From: Candidatus Leptofilum proximum
GTDB taxonomy: Bacteria; Chloroflexota; Anaerolineae; Promineifilales; Promineifilaceae
DNA: 64,000 nucleotides
Assembly: GCA_016710325.1 (NCBI GenBank)
Contig: JADJXK010000002.1
Coordinates: 5,580,001 to 5,644,000, forward strand
Direction: 5' to 3'
How positions within the stretch are numbered: position 1 is the first letter of the stretch; every line of letters starts with the position of its first letter. Of this stretch, positions 25,135-34,326 are shown piece by piece. The position numbers and the translations under genes were made by a program. The notes under the pieces were generated by a model. The model did no database searches. It was not told the origin of the DNA and saw only the letters and a list, made by a program, of their open reading frames with translations.

Positions 25135-26559
25135 CTAAGGTAAATTACCTGTGTTTGTTATGAAAATTCGGTCAATCCAGGTTCCAGGCTCTCTGTAGCC
25201 AAGCCGCAGTGTGTGTGAGCCCGCAGGCAGGTAGAACTGAACCAAAGAATTACCGCTTTCAGCATTGTGAACTTGATCCCAGGTCCAGGTGTTTACAAGT
25301 ACCATATTGTTGAACATAACCCATCCATTAGAGCGGGTAATATTTTGTGATTGGTTGACAGTCGCGCCATCAATCCTTACCCAAACTGAATCATGGTTGC
25401 CACTGTTGTCTGTATCCACGCGGAGATAAACCCGGTATAACCCTGCACTCGGGGCAGTAAATGAATAGGTCACCTGCTGATTTGATGGTGGGTTACTTCC
25501 ACTGCTATTGCCGTCCCAAGTGATGTATTGACCACCGGAAGCAGAACCACTGTTGTCTATATCCCACTGGCCATTGAGACCGTTGCCTGATTCGGCTTCA
25601 AGATACAGCTGTAAGGCGGCTGGCGTATTGGTCGGGATAGGCGTCGCTGTGGGTGTTACCGGTGTAGGCGTGGGTGTGGGTGTATAGGGTTGGATCTCAA
25701 AGTAGTTGTAGTTGGCCCAACCGGTTTCCATGGTAATACGCACGATGTTGCTGCCAGCAAACAGCGTGACCGGGCCAATGACATCATTTGTCCAATCTTG
25801 CCAGCCGTTGGTTGGCCCTAGGGTATAAACGACGGAATTGTATTGCAGGGCGCCTTGGGAAACGGTAATGCGAATACGCGGGTTGCTGGTGCTAATGGAA
25901 GCATTGCGAATCACAAATGTATACCCCAGTGTTTGTGGGGCAATCACTTCATACTCCAGCCACTCCCCATCGGCCACCCAGCCAACGTTGTAGCCGCCGC
26001 CGGTGTCGAATGCGGTTTCCAGGTCTGGCCCGGCCGCGCCCACGTCGGAGCGATATGGGCTGCTGCCTGGCCCGCCGTCGCTGGCTACTTCAAAGAAGGC
26101 CACGCCCGCGCCGCCGCAGCGGAAGTTTTCCATCTGCACGCGCACGGTGCCGTTCGTGGGAACGGTATGTGGACCATAAGCACACGGTACCGTGGCCGTG
26201 GCCGTGGCTGTTGAGGTGGAGGTTGGCGTGTTGCTTGGTACCGGCGTATTGGTAGCGGTTGGCGTGTGGCTGGCCGCCAAGGTAATGGAAGGAATGGGGG
26301 TCAGCGGTGTGGGTGATGCATTAGGATCTTGTGTCGGTGTGATGGTAAAAGTGGGCGGCGGTGTGTAGTTTAGCAGGGAGGGCGGGGCCACCGGCGCCTG
26401 GGCCACAAAGCGTGAAAAGACATCCCCAATGGCGGGCTGCATGAGCGCCACAATGGCGACAACGGCGATGCCAACAAGAATGAGAAGGATGGCATATTCC
26501 ACCAGCCCTTGCCCGGCTTCTGAATGGAGTTTATGGGTGCGACGCCTGAATTGTTTCAT
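25135..26559 (-). CDS. Flp-type pilin fused to two carbohydrate-binding-module-like domains
   Basis: 474 aa. The N-terminus is a Flp prepilin: a basic leader ending in G16, then QGLVEY (the G/XXXXEY prepilin-peptidase signature) and a hydrophobic helix (about 23-45). Ordinary Flp pilins are 50-80 aa. Here the helix is followed by a Thr/Pro linker (about 55-125), a first beta-sandwich like CBM6/CBM35 (about 130-290, VQMENFRCGGAGVAFFE; VADGEWLEYEV), a TPTPTPT linker, and a second one (about 320-474, LYLEAESGNGLNGQWDIDN; AGLYRVYLRVDTDNSG). Probably a pilus-displayed or membrane-held sugar-binding adhesin (inference). Last gene of the cluster. Confidence 0.82.
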   Translation of the reverse strand: MKQFRRRTHKLHSEAGQGLVEYAILLILVGIAVVAIVALMQPAIGDVFSRFVAQAPVAPPSLLNYTPPPTFTITPTQDPNASPTPLTPIPSITLAASHTPTATNTPVPSNTPTSTSTATATATVPCAYGPHTVPTNGTVRVQMENFRCGGAGVAFFEVASDGGPGSSPYRSDVGAAGPDLETAFDTGGGYNVGWVADGEWLEYEVIAPQTLGYTFVIRNASISTSNPRIRITVSQGALQYNSVVYTLGPTNGWQDWTNDVIGPVTLFAGSNIVRITMETGWANYNYFEIQPYTPTPTPTPVTPTATPIPTNTPAALQLYLEAESGNGLNGQWDIDNSGSASGGQYITWDGNSSGSNPPSNQQVTYSFTAPSAGLYRVYLRVDTDNSGNHDSVWVRIDGATVNQSQNITRSNGWVMFNNMVLVNTWTWDQVHNAESGNSLVQFYLPAGSHTLRLGYREPGTWIDRIFITNTGNLP

Positions 26560-26680
26560 GGGATGCCTCGTAATATATTGCCAAAATCGTACTAAATGAC
26601 AGTAAGCTACATAAATTAATTACACAATAATGAAAAGGCCTACAAAAGTCCCTATGACCTTTGTAGGCCAGAATGGTTCG

Positions 26681-28597
26681 TTATTTAACCAAGTAAGGTA
26701 AACCTTCGACGGTAATTTGCCAACCAAACGTGTCGGAAAAACCACCATCGTAACGAACAACCAGCCGACCACCAAAGAAGGGGGTGCAGTCCTCCATGGT
26801 GGGATCGCTGTAGTCACAGTTACTCAAGTCACCGGGCACCTTAATGGCATAAGGTGGATCCACCCACTGGGTCGGACAGTTACCTGGACGGCAGCGGGTG
26901 GTGATGCCATCCGGGTCCGCCTGATTGGTGACGCCAAAAGCCATAGCCCAGTCTGTTTGATTCGGATCATAGCCCAATGCCGTATTAGCCGGCGTGAAGG
27001 CGATGGAGTCGAAGTAAAAAATGATGGGTGGCTGTGCCCCTGAGTCGGAATCAAACATGCTGATGTTGATGGTTTGCCCGATCATGTCCGGACCGACATA
27101 AATGAGGGGAATATCTACCGGGTTGCTAAAGTTGGAGTTCATGGGTAAATTGCCCAGACCGTAAATAGTGACGCCGTCCGAGGTGTGTGAACCGGGGTGA
27201 TTTAGGATGTAAAGGTTACGGGCATTCACCTCACTGGGTACAGTGCTGACGTAACTGGGTGGCCCGGCCCAAATCTCAAAACCGTTTTCTGAAGCGCCAC
27301 TCATGGCCCGGACATCCAGATAGATGTACCGGGCACCCGTGGATAAATCCGTCACGATATTGGGCACATCTGTCCGGAGGTCGATTTCAAAACTATCAAC
27401 CGTTCGAGGGGTCGCGGGAACTGCAGCCCCCGGATCATCAACCGTGGAAAACGGCACATCGGCGCCGGGCGAAACCCAGCGCATGTCGGTCTGGTGGTTG
27501 CCTGGGCTGGGTCCATCACGGTTGTCTCCCGTCTGGCCAAAGTAGTCAACCAGAGGAATTTTTGCGACGGTGCCGTCCGGGTTTTCTGCGAAATAAGACA
27601 GGCTGTAACGCGTCTGCGTGTTGGCCGTTGTTTGATAGCTGCCAGGCGTTCCACACGAGGTATTTGTCGGCGGATTATTTGAGATACGATTTTCATCAAT
27701 GCGGACGAACCAGTAAGGGTTAACCTGATCCAGATCAAGGTGTGGAGCATTATCTACTAAGTTCAGTTCATCGGTACGCAGCAGGCAAGGTTCGGTTCGG
27801 CTTGAACTACCTCCGTTTGTACCACACACTTTAGTGCCATCGACTGCGCCTAAGCCATTGTTAATCGCAATGTTCGAGCGATTGATCGTAGGATTGTTAG
27901 TGGCCACGTTCATGGAGTCTGGATCAAAGAGTTCAACGCGAACGATGTCATGCCCATAGTCGGGAGGAATGTAAATACGGTATGTGTAGGTGTAGGGACC
28001 GCTGGCCCAGGCGCTTTGCAGCGGCGAGTATGGATCGCCCATGTGTGTGCATGAGCCTGGGCCAAAGATGCCCTGGTTAGAGGTGCTGAGAACACCATCT
28101 TCTACACGGCGGCTTACATAAATTTCGGCCAGGGAGAAAACGGCCGCTGTCGCCGACCTCGTCAGGTTAATCGGTTCATCAAAGCCAATGACGCGCAGGA
28201 AGTAGGTTTCCACGGGCCAGGTGGCGGTAACGGCATACTCCGTGGCGCCAAGCGGTGTTTTTTCCACGTGTGTGTTGCCAGGTTCATTGATGGACAGCGT
28301 GACCGAAACAGGCATATTGTTGGCATTCAGGAATTGGCCGGATTTGGTTCGAGCATCTGCTGCAGGCCCCGTATTGTTGGTAGACCAGTCAGAAAGCTCC
28401 ACGACACCCGCCAGAGCCGCCGAGTCGATGGCTGCTTGCAGCTGGGAGCCACGGGCAAAGATAAACCCCACATCCACGGCAATGCCCACGAAGGCGATGA
28501 TTGCCACCATCATGAGAGCAATGAGGACGATGCTTTGCCCTTTTTCCTGGGGGCCGCCCCGGTTTTTTCGTTGAATGAATTGTTTGATACGTTTCAT
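26681..28597 (-). CDS. TadG-like pseudopilin with large extracellular domain
   Basis: 638 aa. The N-terminus has the TadG/TadE-like signature KGQSIVLIALMMVAIIAFVG with a membrane helix (about 20-42), then ARGSQLQAAIDSAALAG, typical of the putative Flp pilus-assembly TadG N-terminal domain. The remaining 570 residues form a beta-rich, cysteine-containing exported region without a von Willebrand A motif that I can see. It lies between the TadE-like and Flp-CBM genes on one strand. Possibly a minor pilin or tip component. Confidence 0.8.
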   Translation of the reverse strand: MKRIKQFIQRKNRGGPQEKGQSIVLIALMMVAIIAFVGIAVDVGFIFARGSQLQAAIDSAALAGVVELSDWSTNNTGPAADARTKSGQFLNANNMPVSVTLSINEPGNTHVEKTPLGATEYAVTATWPVETYFLRVIGFDEPINLTRSATAAVFSLAEIYVSRRVEDGVLSTSNQGIFGPGSCTHMGDPYSPLQSAWASGPYTYTYRIYIPPDYGHDIVRVELFDPDSMNVATNNPTINRSNIAINNGLGAVDGTKVCGTNGGSSSRTEPCLLRTDELNLVDNAPHLDLDQVNPYWFVRIDENRISNNPPTNTSCGTPGSYQTTANTQTRYSLSYFAENPDGTVAKIPLVDYFGQTGDNRDGPSPGNHQTDMRWVSPGADVPFSTVDDPGAAVPATPRTVDSFEIDLRTDVPNIVTDLSTGARYIYLDVRAMSGASENGFEIWAGPPSYVSTVPSEVNARNLYILNHPGSHTSDGVTIYGLGNLPMNSNFSNPVDIPLIYVGPDMIGQTINISMFDSDSGAQPPIIFYFDSIAFTPANTALGYDPNQTDWAMAFGVTNQADPDGITTRCRPGNCPTQWVDPPYAIKVPGDLSNCDYSDPTMEDCTPFFGGRLVVRYDGGFSDTFGWQITVEGLPYLVK

Positions 28598-28662
28598 TTG
28601 GTTAACCTTGTTTCTTATCGATACTCATTCTGTCCAGACGTGGAAGTGGTACAGCAAAATGG

Positions 28663-29928
28663 CTAATTAATCTGCCCACATGAGTCGTCCCAACGTTTGA
28701 ATTCGGCCAAAATCCAGTTATCTGGAACGTTATAGCCAATAAGGCGAACGATAGCGAAACCTGAGATCTGGTAACGGACGTTTGTGCCGGTGCCGGTGGC
28801 TGGCACTCGCCAAACTACCACACGCAGGTCACGATCTAAATCTACATGTCCTTGAAGGATAGTTCGCACGTCGCTGGAATTAACGGTTCCAGTGCTTCCG
28901 GCGACCCAATCCCCAATGTGCAGGGCCTGATCAGTGGGGTCTCCAGGTTCAATGTAGCCTTTTACAGGATGGTTGAAACCTGAACCGGGCACAGTACCAC
29001 CCTGTGGACAGCCTGGACCGCTGCAGGGGCTGTAATTGGTGCTGTCCCCCGGCCATGACAGGCTGTTTGCCAGGGTGTTGGCGTTGGCTGAGACCCCAAG
29101 ATTCCAAACCAACCAGCCAAAGTTTCCGCTGCCCGCACCATTCCAAATTCTAAAAACATCCCCTTCTTGTGCCTGCAGCAGTGGTACGTCATCCCGGTGA
29201 TTCACAAAGGAATTATATACTGGTGGATTAGAAGGATAGGAGAAGTTGTTTGGATATGGATTTGAACCGCCAAGCGCAGGATCGGTGACCGAACGGACGC
29301 CCTCTTCAACCGCAATGGGGAAGGCTGAACAGCCGTTGGTTGCATTTTGGCTGGTACCCGTAATACGCATCACGCTGAGCGCATCCAGGGATGAGAAGCC
29401 TGCCAGCTGCGACATGGCGTCGAGGCCAAGAATTGAATCTACATCATGAATGGCATAGGTGCCAACAATCCTCAAGTCGGCAGCAATTGCAGCTGACTGA
29501 TTGTTGAACTCGTCGTGCTGCAGCTCTTCTAAGACACGATCTTTGATGGCTGTCTCATTCACCGAGGGGAAACGAACGGTATTGGAGATCCCGTATATCT
29601 TCGTGAAACTCCACTCCGTAAAGTCGTTCCCTTGCGCATTCAGCTTGGCGCGAATGCTCCAGATATCCCAAACTCCTTGATCAAGTTCCAGCGTTTGGGT
29701 GACGTTGTTTAGGACAACGGTAGTGATACCGTCGTCTTCACCGCCATTGGAAGCAAAGCGGGTGCCCGCCCGGGCAGCGCTGCTGACCCGGTTTTGGGTA
29801 ACCAGCAGCTGAGATACTTCTACCAGACCCGCCAGCAAAATGACAAATATGGGGAAAAATAGGGCGACTTCAACCAGAGATTGACCGCGCTGTTTATGTT
29901 GTGGATTTATTGTATGACGCTTCATCAT
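28663..29928 (-). CDS. TadE-like pseudopilin with extended C-terminal domain
   Basis: 421 aa counted from the ATG at 29928, where an AGAGG lies 9 nt upstream; an upstream TTG-type extension lacks the leader pattern. RGQSLVEVALFFPIFVILLAG is the TadE signature with a membrane helix, followed by SAARAGTRFASNGG. TadE proteins are normally about 150-200 aa. The extra 250 residues have no recognised domain, with Trp/Gly-rich stretches (FGWLVWNLGVSANA). It precedes the TadG-like gene by 65 nt. Confidence 0.8.
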   Translation of the reverse strand: MMKRHTINPQHKQRGQSLVEVALFFPIFVILLAGLVEVSQLLVTQNRVSSAARAGTRFASNGGEDDGITTVVLNNVTQTLELDQGVWDIWSIRAKLNAQGNDFTEWSFTKIYGISNTVRFPSVNETAIKDRVLEELQHDEFNNQSAAIAADLRIVGTYAIHDVDSILGLDAMSQLAGFSSLDALSVMRITGTSQNATNGCSAFPIAVEEGVRSVTDPALGGSNPYPNNFSYPSNPPVYNSFVNHRDDVPLLQAQEGDVFRIWNGAGSGNFGWLVWNLGVSANANTLANSLSWPGDSTNYSPCSGPGCPQGGTVPGSGFNHPVKGYIEPGDPTDQALHIGDWVAGSTGTVNSSDVRTILQGHVDLDRDLRVVVWRVPATGTGTNVRYQISGFAIVRLIGYNVPDNWILAEFKRWDDSCGQIN

Positions 29929-30043
29929 TTTCTTTGCCTCTGCTTCTACAGCTGTAATATGTTCCTTACACTCATTGGCCGATGCCATATACAAACTTGC
30001 TCAAATATTTTTTGCCAATTCACTCAAGGTTCTTCAAATTCCG

Positions 30044-30724
30044 TTACGTTGGCGGGTTTGTCTCCAACACCTCACCGGAGGTGGCATCCAGGCGCATGGT
30101 GAAGGCCTGCCCAGTTTGCAGCGAGAAGAGGGAAACCTGCCATTCAAGACGGCCGTTTGCCTCCGCGTCACTGGCCAGTAAAGCCATCGTCATGGTAGAG
30201 ACACCCTGTTCGGCCAGAAAGGTGCTCCCACCCCCGGCCAGAAAAATTTCAATCGCGTCTTGGCTATCCAGATTCCAACCGCTGGCTGACAGCAGCGGGT
30301 CGGCTTGTTCATGTTCGCCTTCAGAAACCAGCATAGCGGTATCTTCCACTACGGAAAAGACGCCAATGCTTTGGGCCGACGGCGAGTAAAAGGTAAAACC
30401 CCAGCTTTCTTCGCCCTGCCGCAGCTGATCGGCCGTTGATCCTTGCGGCCAGGTGGCCTGGGCCAACAGCAGCTGCGCGTCGGAATGCCATGCCAGGGCG
30501 GCTTGTTGTGCGGTTGCATAGGCCACGATGGCGGAACGGCCGTCATATTCCGGTGTCGGCGCAATGTCGTCGGCGCGCTGGGCGATGATGGTGGCGGAAT
30601 TGGCAGGCGCGGAGTTGGGAACGGCCGTGCGATCATTGCGGAACCACAGGGTCAGCGACAACACGCCGACCACCAGCAGTAATACCACCAAAATAATGCC
30701 CAAAATCCACTCTAAACGGTTCAT
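30044..30724 (-). CDS. Membrane-anchored protein with PepSY-like C-terminal domain
   Basis: 226 aa with an N-terminal membrane segment (about 7-28). The C-terminal 90 residues (ANGRLEWQVSLFSLQTGQAF ... DATSGEVLETN) look like a PepSY-type module, which has this Y/FxV...DAxTGEVL pattern. Some PepSY domains inhibit peptidases, so it could protect the pilin cluster during export, but this is a guess. Stop of the upstream gene and this start are 5 nt apart, indicating one transcript. This gene contains ACGGCCGT copies; the flanking pilin genes contain almost none. Confidence 0.68.
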   Translation of the reverse strand: MNRLEWILGIILVVLLLVVGVLSLTLWFRNDRTAVPNSAPANSATIIAQRADDIAPTPEYDGRSAIVAYATAQQAALAWHSDAQLLLAQATWPQGSTADQLRQGEESWGFTFYSPSAQSIGVFSVVEDTAMLVSEGEHEQADPLLSASGWNLDSQDAIEIFLAGGGSTFLAEQGVSTMTMALLASDAEANGRLEWQVSLFSLQTGQAFTMRLDATSGEVLETNPPT

Positions 30725-30729
30725 AATGC

Positions 30730-32070
30730 TTACTTTCGAATCATCGGTAAATAAATAGCTGGCTTGTTTCTCACAAAATAGACTTCTCTGAGACTACTAT
30801 CTGTATTTACTTGCTCATAAGCCAGAAAAAGCCACCAATTGTTAGCGGATTCCATAGCTGGATTAATAGCCCGCACGTCGGAACCTGTAACTTGATCTCT
30901 TGCGCTGGCTGCCCAATCGCCGCAGCTGTTTACACCCCAAATGCGTTCATTATTTGAGTTGCTAGTCCCCTGAATACCGTGAAAGTAAACATAGGTGCAA
31001 CTGCCTACCTGGCCAATCGTTGAAATGACATCAAAAGGATCAGCTGCTTTTGCACCAAGCACTTGGCCGGAAATGGGATTGCCTACAGAAAACCAGTTGG
31101 CCAAATTACTACAATTTGCATTGCATTGTAAATGGTGAACATACTGCTGTTCCTTGTTGATAAAGTTTGTGTAGGTTACATGCAGTATATTGCCAACTGT
31201 GTAAATTTTTGGTTGTGTGGCGGCAGTAATATTGTTGGGTATGCTTTTTTGTGAAATATTGATTCTACCCGCCACAGACCAATTCACAGCATTTCCTGAG
31301 GGAACACCACGCAAGTAGAAAATGCGTGTCGGATCTGGTCCTTCTTCCCAGACAACATGGTAGTTCCCAGAGGCATCAATGGCTATGTCTGGTAGCCGAG
31401 AGGTATCTGACGTATCTACGATAGGAGCCTTACCTTGCCAAGTGCTGCCTGTACTGCTTGTTGAATAAGCGTGGTAAATATTAATATTTGTTGTTGCTTC
31501 ACCTTGTGACCACACAACATCAAGTCGATTGTTATTTTTTGCCACAATTCTTGGATCAGCTAACGCCACAGGTATTGCAGGTTGAGAAATAACTCTCAGA
31601 TTGGTCGTATTATTTCCCCAGTTGTCCTCATACTTGTAAACAATCCTAGGGGTATCGCCCACTTCTTCAACCCAAACTGCATGTCCTTTATTGTTAGGGG
31701 AAATAGCTACATCTATTAAGCTGGAATCAGAGGCACTGCCTGGGCTTTGGTGAATACGGGCTTTGGTTGGCCAGGTAGCACCATAATTTGTGGACGTGCT
31801 GTAGTACACGTCATGATCAGAGTTGTTGTTGCCAAAAATACCACTATAAGCAACAATGATTTTTGAGCCACTTCCATAAGTTGCTATTGATGGTTGAATG
31901 GCACCAGTAATTCCACTGGTTTGGGATATCCTGCCAATTGAATTCCAAAGAGGGTCAGATGCAGCTGGAGCGAGCGGTTCCAGAGGCTCAGCAGCAACTC
32001 CTCCATTTATATGACTAACTAAAACCATGCCTAAAAAGGCAAAGATTAACATAATCCAACCTTTTTTCAT
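30730..32070 (-). CDS. Secreted beta-propeller (BNR/sialidase-like) protein
   Basis: 446 aa with an N-terminal signal peptide (MKKGWIMLIFAFLGMVLVSH, processed near GGVAAEP). Several Asp-box-like and propeller-blade patterns recur: VYYSTSTNYGATWPTKARI, IAISPNN, IAIDASGNYHVVWEEG. No full sialidase catalytic set (Arg triad with Tyr/Glu) is evident, so binding is as likely as hydrolysis. The C-terminus IYLPMIRK is a short hydrophobic-basic tail seen on exported proteins of this lineage (recollection, not verified). The start ATG overlaps the stop of the preceding gene (TAATG), so the two are translationally coupled. Confidence 0.75.
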   Translation of the reverse strand: MKKGWIMLIFAFLGMVLVSHINGGVAAEPLEPLAPAASDPLWNSIGRISQTSGITGAIQPSIATYGSGSKIIVAYSGIFGNNNSDHDVYYSTSTNYGATWPTKARIHQSPGSASDSSLIDVAISPNNKGHAVWVEEVGDTPRIVYKYEDNWGNNTTNLRVISQPAIPVALADPRIVAKNNNRLDVVWSQGEATTNINIYHAYSTSSTGSTWQGKAPIVDTSDTSRLPDIAIDASGNYHVVWEEGPDPTRIFYLRGVPSGNAVNWSVAGRINISQKSIPNNITAATQPKIYTVGNILHVTYTNFINKEQQYVHHLQCNANCSNLANWFSVGNPISGQVLGAKAADPFDVISTIGQVGSCTYVYFHGIQGTSNSNNERIWGVNSCGDWAASARDQVTGSDVRAINPAMESANNWWLFLAYEQVNTDSSLREVYFVRNKPAIYLPMIRK

Positions 32071-34148
32071 TACGGGCAAGCTCCTTGTAATGCAAAAATA
32101 TCAGCTGATGGATCAGGTGGAGTTCTTCCTGTTCGGAATCCAAAGTACTCGATATTGTCAATTACAACACAGGACTGTACCGTGTAATTTCCTGGCGGTA
32201 CGTTATCAAACTGGTAATAACCATTCTGATCTGTGCTTTGTACAGCTACCACTTGTGAAGTGCTTTCATTAATAAGCACAACTGTGGCTCTGAACTGCCG
32301 GAGGAAGGTACCGAGCAGGGCGCGAACTACACCGCTAATTTCATCATTCCCGGTCAAGTTCGGTGTTGGTGTTGGTGTGGCTGCCGGTGTCACATTTAGC
32401 ACAGTTAAGGGGTTTGTGACGTTGTTGACTTCGCTTACTTCGACAATCTGCCGAACAGAGTCAACCATGCCGTAAACCTTGTGCGAGGTTGGATTGTTGG
32501 TGAATCCCAAAGGTGAAGTCACGGTGATGACCCGACTGGCACCTCCGGCCAAGCCGCTCACCGCAGAATAACCATCACTTTCTGTGAGTGGAATGCGATC
32601 GGTCAGGATCGTGGTTGGATCCAGGTAAATGTCCACGAAAAATTGATTTTCTACAGCCACTTCACCGGTGTTGGTGATGGCTACTGTAAACTGTACTGGT
32701 TTGTAAGCAACAATAGGTGGTGTACTGACAAGCTTGGGCGGCCCAAAAGCAAGCAGGTCTGCCGGAACGGGCGTGGCGGTCTGGGGTGGTGGTGTTGGCG
32801 TTGGTTGGCCAGCGCAGGGAATGGTGAACGTATCGGATGAAGTTGCTCCGTTGGAACCCGAAACTGCACTGACCGTATAAGTGCCGTTGGTCAGCCCGCT
32901 AAAACTCCAGGTATAGGTAAAATTGCCAGGATGCGTGTTGGCTTGCAGCACAACCTGCGGCGCACCTTGCCACATTAACGTCACTGACTGGTTGGTTGGC
33001 CAGTTGTACCCTTGAAGAATGAACTGGATGTTAGGCCCCGGCCCACAATCGGGGGCGATGACGATGTAGGGACCGCTTGGTGTATGAGTTGGGGTAGGGA
33101 GAGGTGTGTTGGTTGGTGTGTTGGTTGGCACTGGTGTCAGGGTGGGCGACGGCGTGGCCGTGGGCGGTGTGCCGACAACGATGGTTGTGTCGTTGTTGCT
33201 GCTGTCGTTGGTTTGCACTGCCATCAGTACCTGGCCGATATTGGCTGATGTCAGCGCTGGATTCAGAATGATGGCACCAAAACCATCACAGGCGTGGCCG
33301 TTAAAGGGCCCGCCCAACACACCACTGCCCAAAGTTGCCCCCGTAGACAGGTTAATGATCGTTACACTGATGCCTACATCGCCGGTTACCAGCACAAAGT
33401 TATTTCCCGCTACCGCCCCGCCTTCAAACTGAATGTCACAGCGCGGGGTGGGGGTAAAGGTGGGCGTGAATGTTGGCGTGGAAGTTGGCCCAGGCGTCGG
33501 CGTGTTGGACGGTGTGGGTGATGGCGTGGGTGAGGGCGTGACGCCGGGAGTGGGCAGGGGTGGCAGGTTGGGGGGTAAAGCCGCACCTTCGTTGCCGCTG
33601 CCGCCTAACTGGCCAAACGTTTCGTTGTTTAAGGTTTCCTGGCCAAAAACCGGGATAGAAGGCAGAATCGCCGAGAATACCGGCGTGATAATGGGGACAC
33701 GATAAGTCACCCGGACAACAACGGGATGGCTGGGAACCCCAGCAAAGTCATATTGCAGCTGCCCTTGCTGGTTCACTCCCCAAACTTCGATGTTGTAATA
33801 TTCATCATCCTCAAAAAAGACCGATTCTTCGTTTAGCGGTAAACCAGCCAGTTTGGTGTGCGTTCTCTCAATAACCGAAGCCAGACGCAAATCGTTGCAA
33901 ACATTACGCCCCCCATCGACAAACTTGGGCAGACCAAAATCAACGGCGCAGTCGGGAGCTTCGGCCTGGCCGGTAATGGCGTAACGAGCGCCTTCGCGGG
34001 CGGCATTTTGCACCGTGTTCCAGGCCCACAAAATCCGGGCGCTTTCAATAATCAGAAAGATCATGGCCAGGAGGACGGAGATGATTAAGGCAAATTCGAC
34101 TAATGCCTGTCCGGGAGAGTCGTTTAATCGCTGTTTGAGTTTGATCAT
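32070..34148 (-). CDS. TadE-like pseudopilin with Thr/Pro linkers, CARDB-like and carboxypeptidase-regulatory-like domains
   Basis: 692 aa. The N-terminus GQALVEFALIISVLLAMIFLI followed by NAAREGARYAITG is a clear TadE-like domain. Then come a TPSPTPSPTPSNTPT linker (about 205-235), a beta domain, another Thr/Pro linker, an Ig-like domain (about 350-440), a CARDB-like domain (about 475-585, VQFTVAITNTGEVAVENQF) and a C-terminal SdrD_B/carboxypeptidase-regulatory-like domain (DQNGYYQFDNVPPGNYTVQS). It is the first gene of the pilin cluster. Probable surface-displayed fibre component. Confidence 0.82.
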   Translation of the reverse strand: MIKLKQRLNDSPGQALVEFALIISVLLAMIFLIIESARILWAWNTVQNAAREGARYAITGQAEAPDCAVDFGLPKFVDGGRNVCNDLRLASVIERTHTKLAGLPLNEESVFFEDDEYYNIEVWGVNQQGQLQYDFAGVPSHPVVVRVTYRVPIITPVFSAILPSIPVFGQETLNNETFGQLGGSGNEGAALPPNLPPLPTPGVTPSPTPSPTPSNTPTPGPTSTPTFTPTFTPTPRCDIQFEGGAVAGNNFVLVTGDVGISVTIINLSTGATLGSGVLGGPFNGHACDGFGAIILNPALTSANIGQVLMAVQTNDSSNNDTTIVVGTPPTATPSPTLTPVPTNTPTNTPLPTPTHTPSGPYIVIAPDCGPGPNIQFILQGYNWPTNQSVTLMWQGAPQVVLQANTHPGNFTYTWSFSGLTNGTYTVSAVSGSNGATSSDTFTIPCAGQPTPTPPPQTATPVPADLLAFGPPKLVSTPPIVAYKPVQFTVAITNTGEVAVENQFFVDIYLDPTTILTDRIPLTESDGYSAVSGLAGGASRVITVTSPLGFTNNPTSHKVYGMVDSVRQIVEVSEVNNVTNPLTVLNVTPAATPTPTPNLTGNDEISGVVRALLGTFLRQFRATVVLINESTSQVVAVQSTDQNGYYQFDNVPPGNYTVQSCVVIDNIEYFGFRTGRTPPDPSADIFALQGACP

Positions 34149-34326
34149 GATAAATTTACTCTGCGTATGCTGTTCAGGTCGTTAATTCCATCTCCATCTT
34201 CTTTCCGGTATACTGGATGCAGACAGATTACGGGTAATTTATGAGTCATCCGTTAAAGATTAACAGAAGCCTGTCATTTCAGCGTTGATCAAGCGTTGAT
34301 CCTGACGCAATTTCCAGATAGAGCGC
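34149..34326. other. Divergent gap between the pilin cluster and the SARP gene
   Basis: 178 bp. It contains an 11-bp-periodic direct repeat (34281-34301, listed separately) and a TATACT near 34208 that could serve as a plus-strand -10. Nothing else stands out. Confidence 0.45.
34281..34301 (+). promoter_or_regulatory. Candidate SARP-binding direct repeat
   Basis: AGCGTTGATC occurs at 34281-34290 and again at 34292-34301, an exact 11-bp period. SARP/OmpR-type winged-helix dimers classically bind heptamer direct repeats with 11-bp spacing (established knowledge). It lies 26 nt upstream of a SARP gene, so autoregulation is plausible. Confidence 0.5.
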
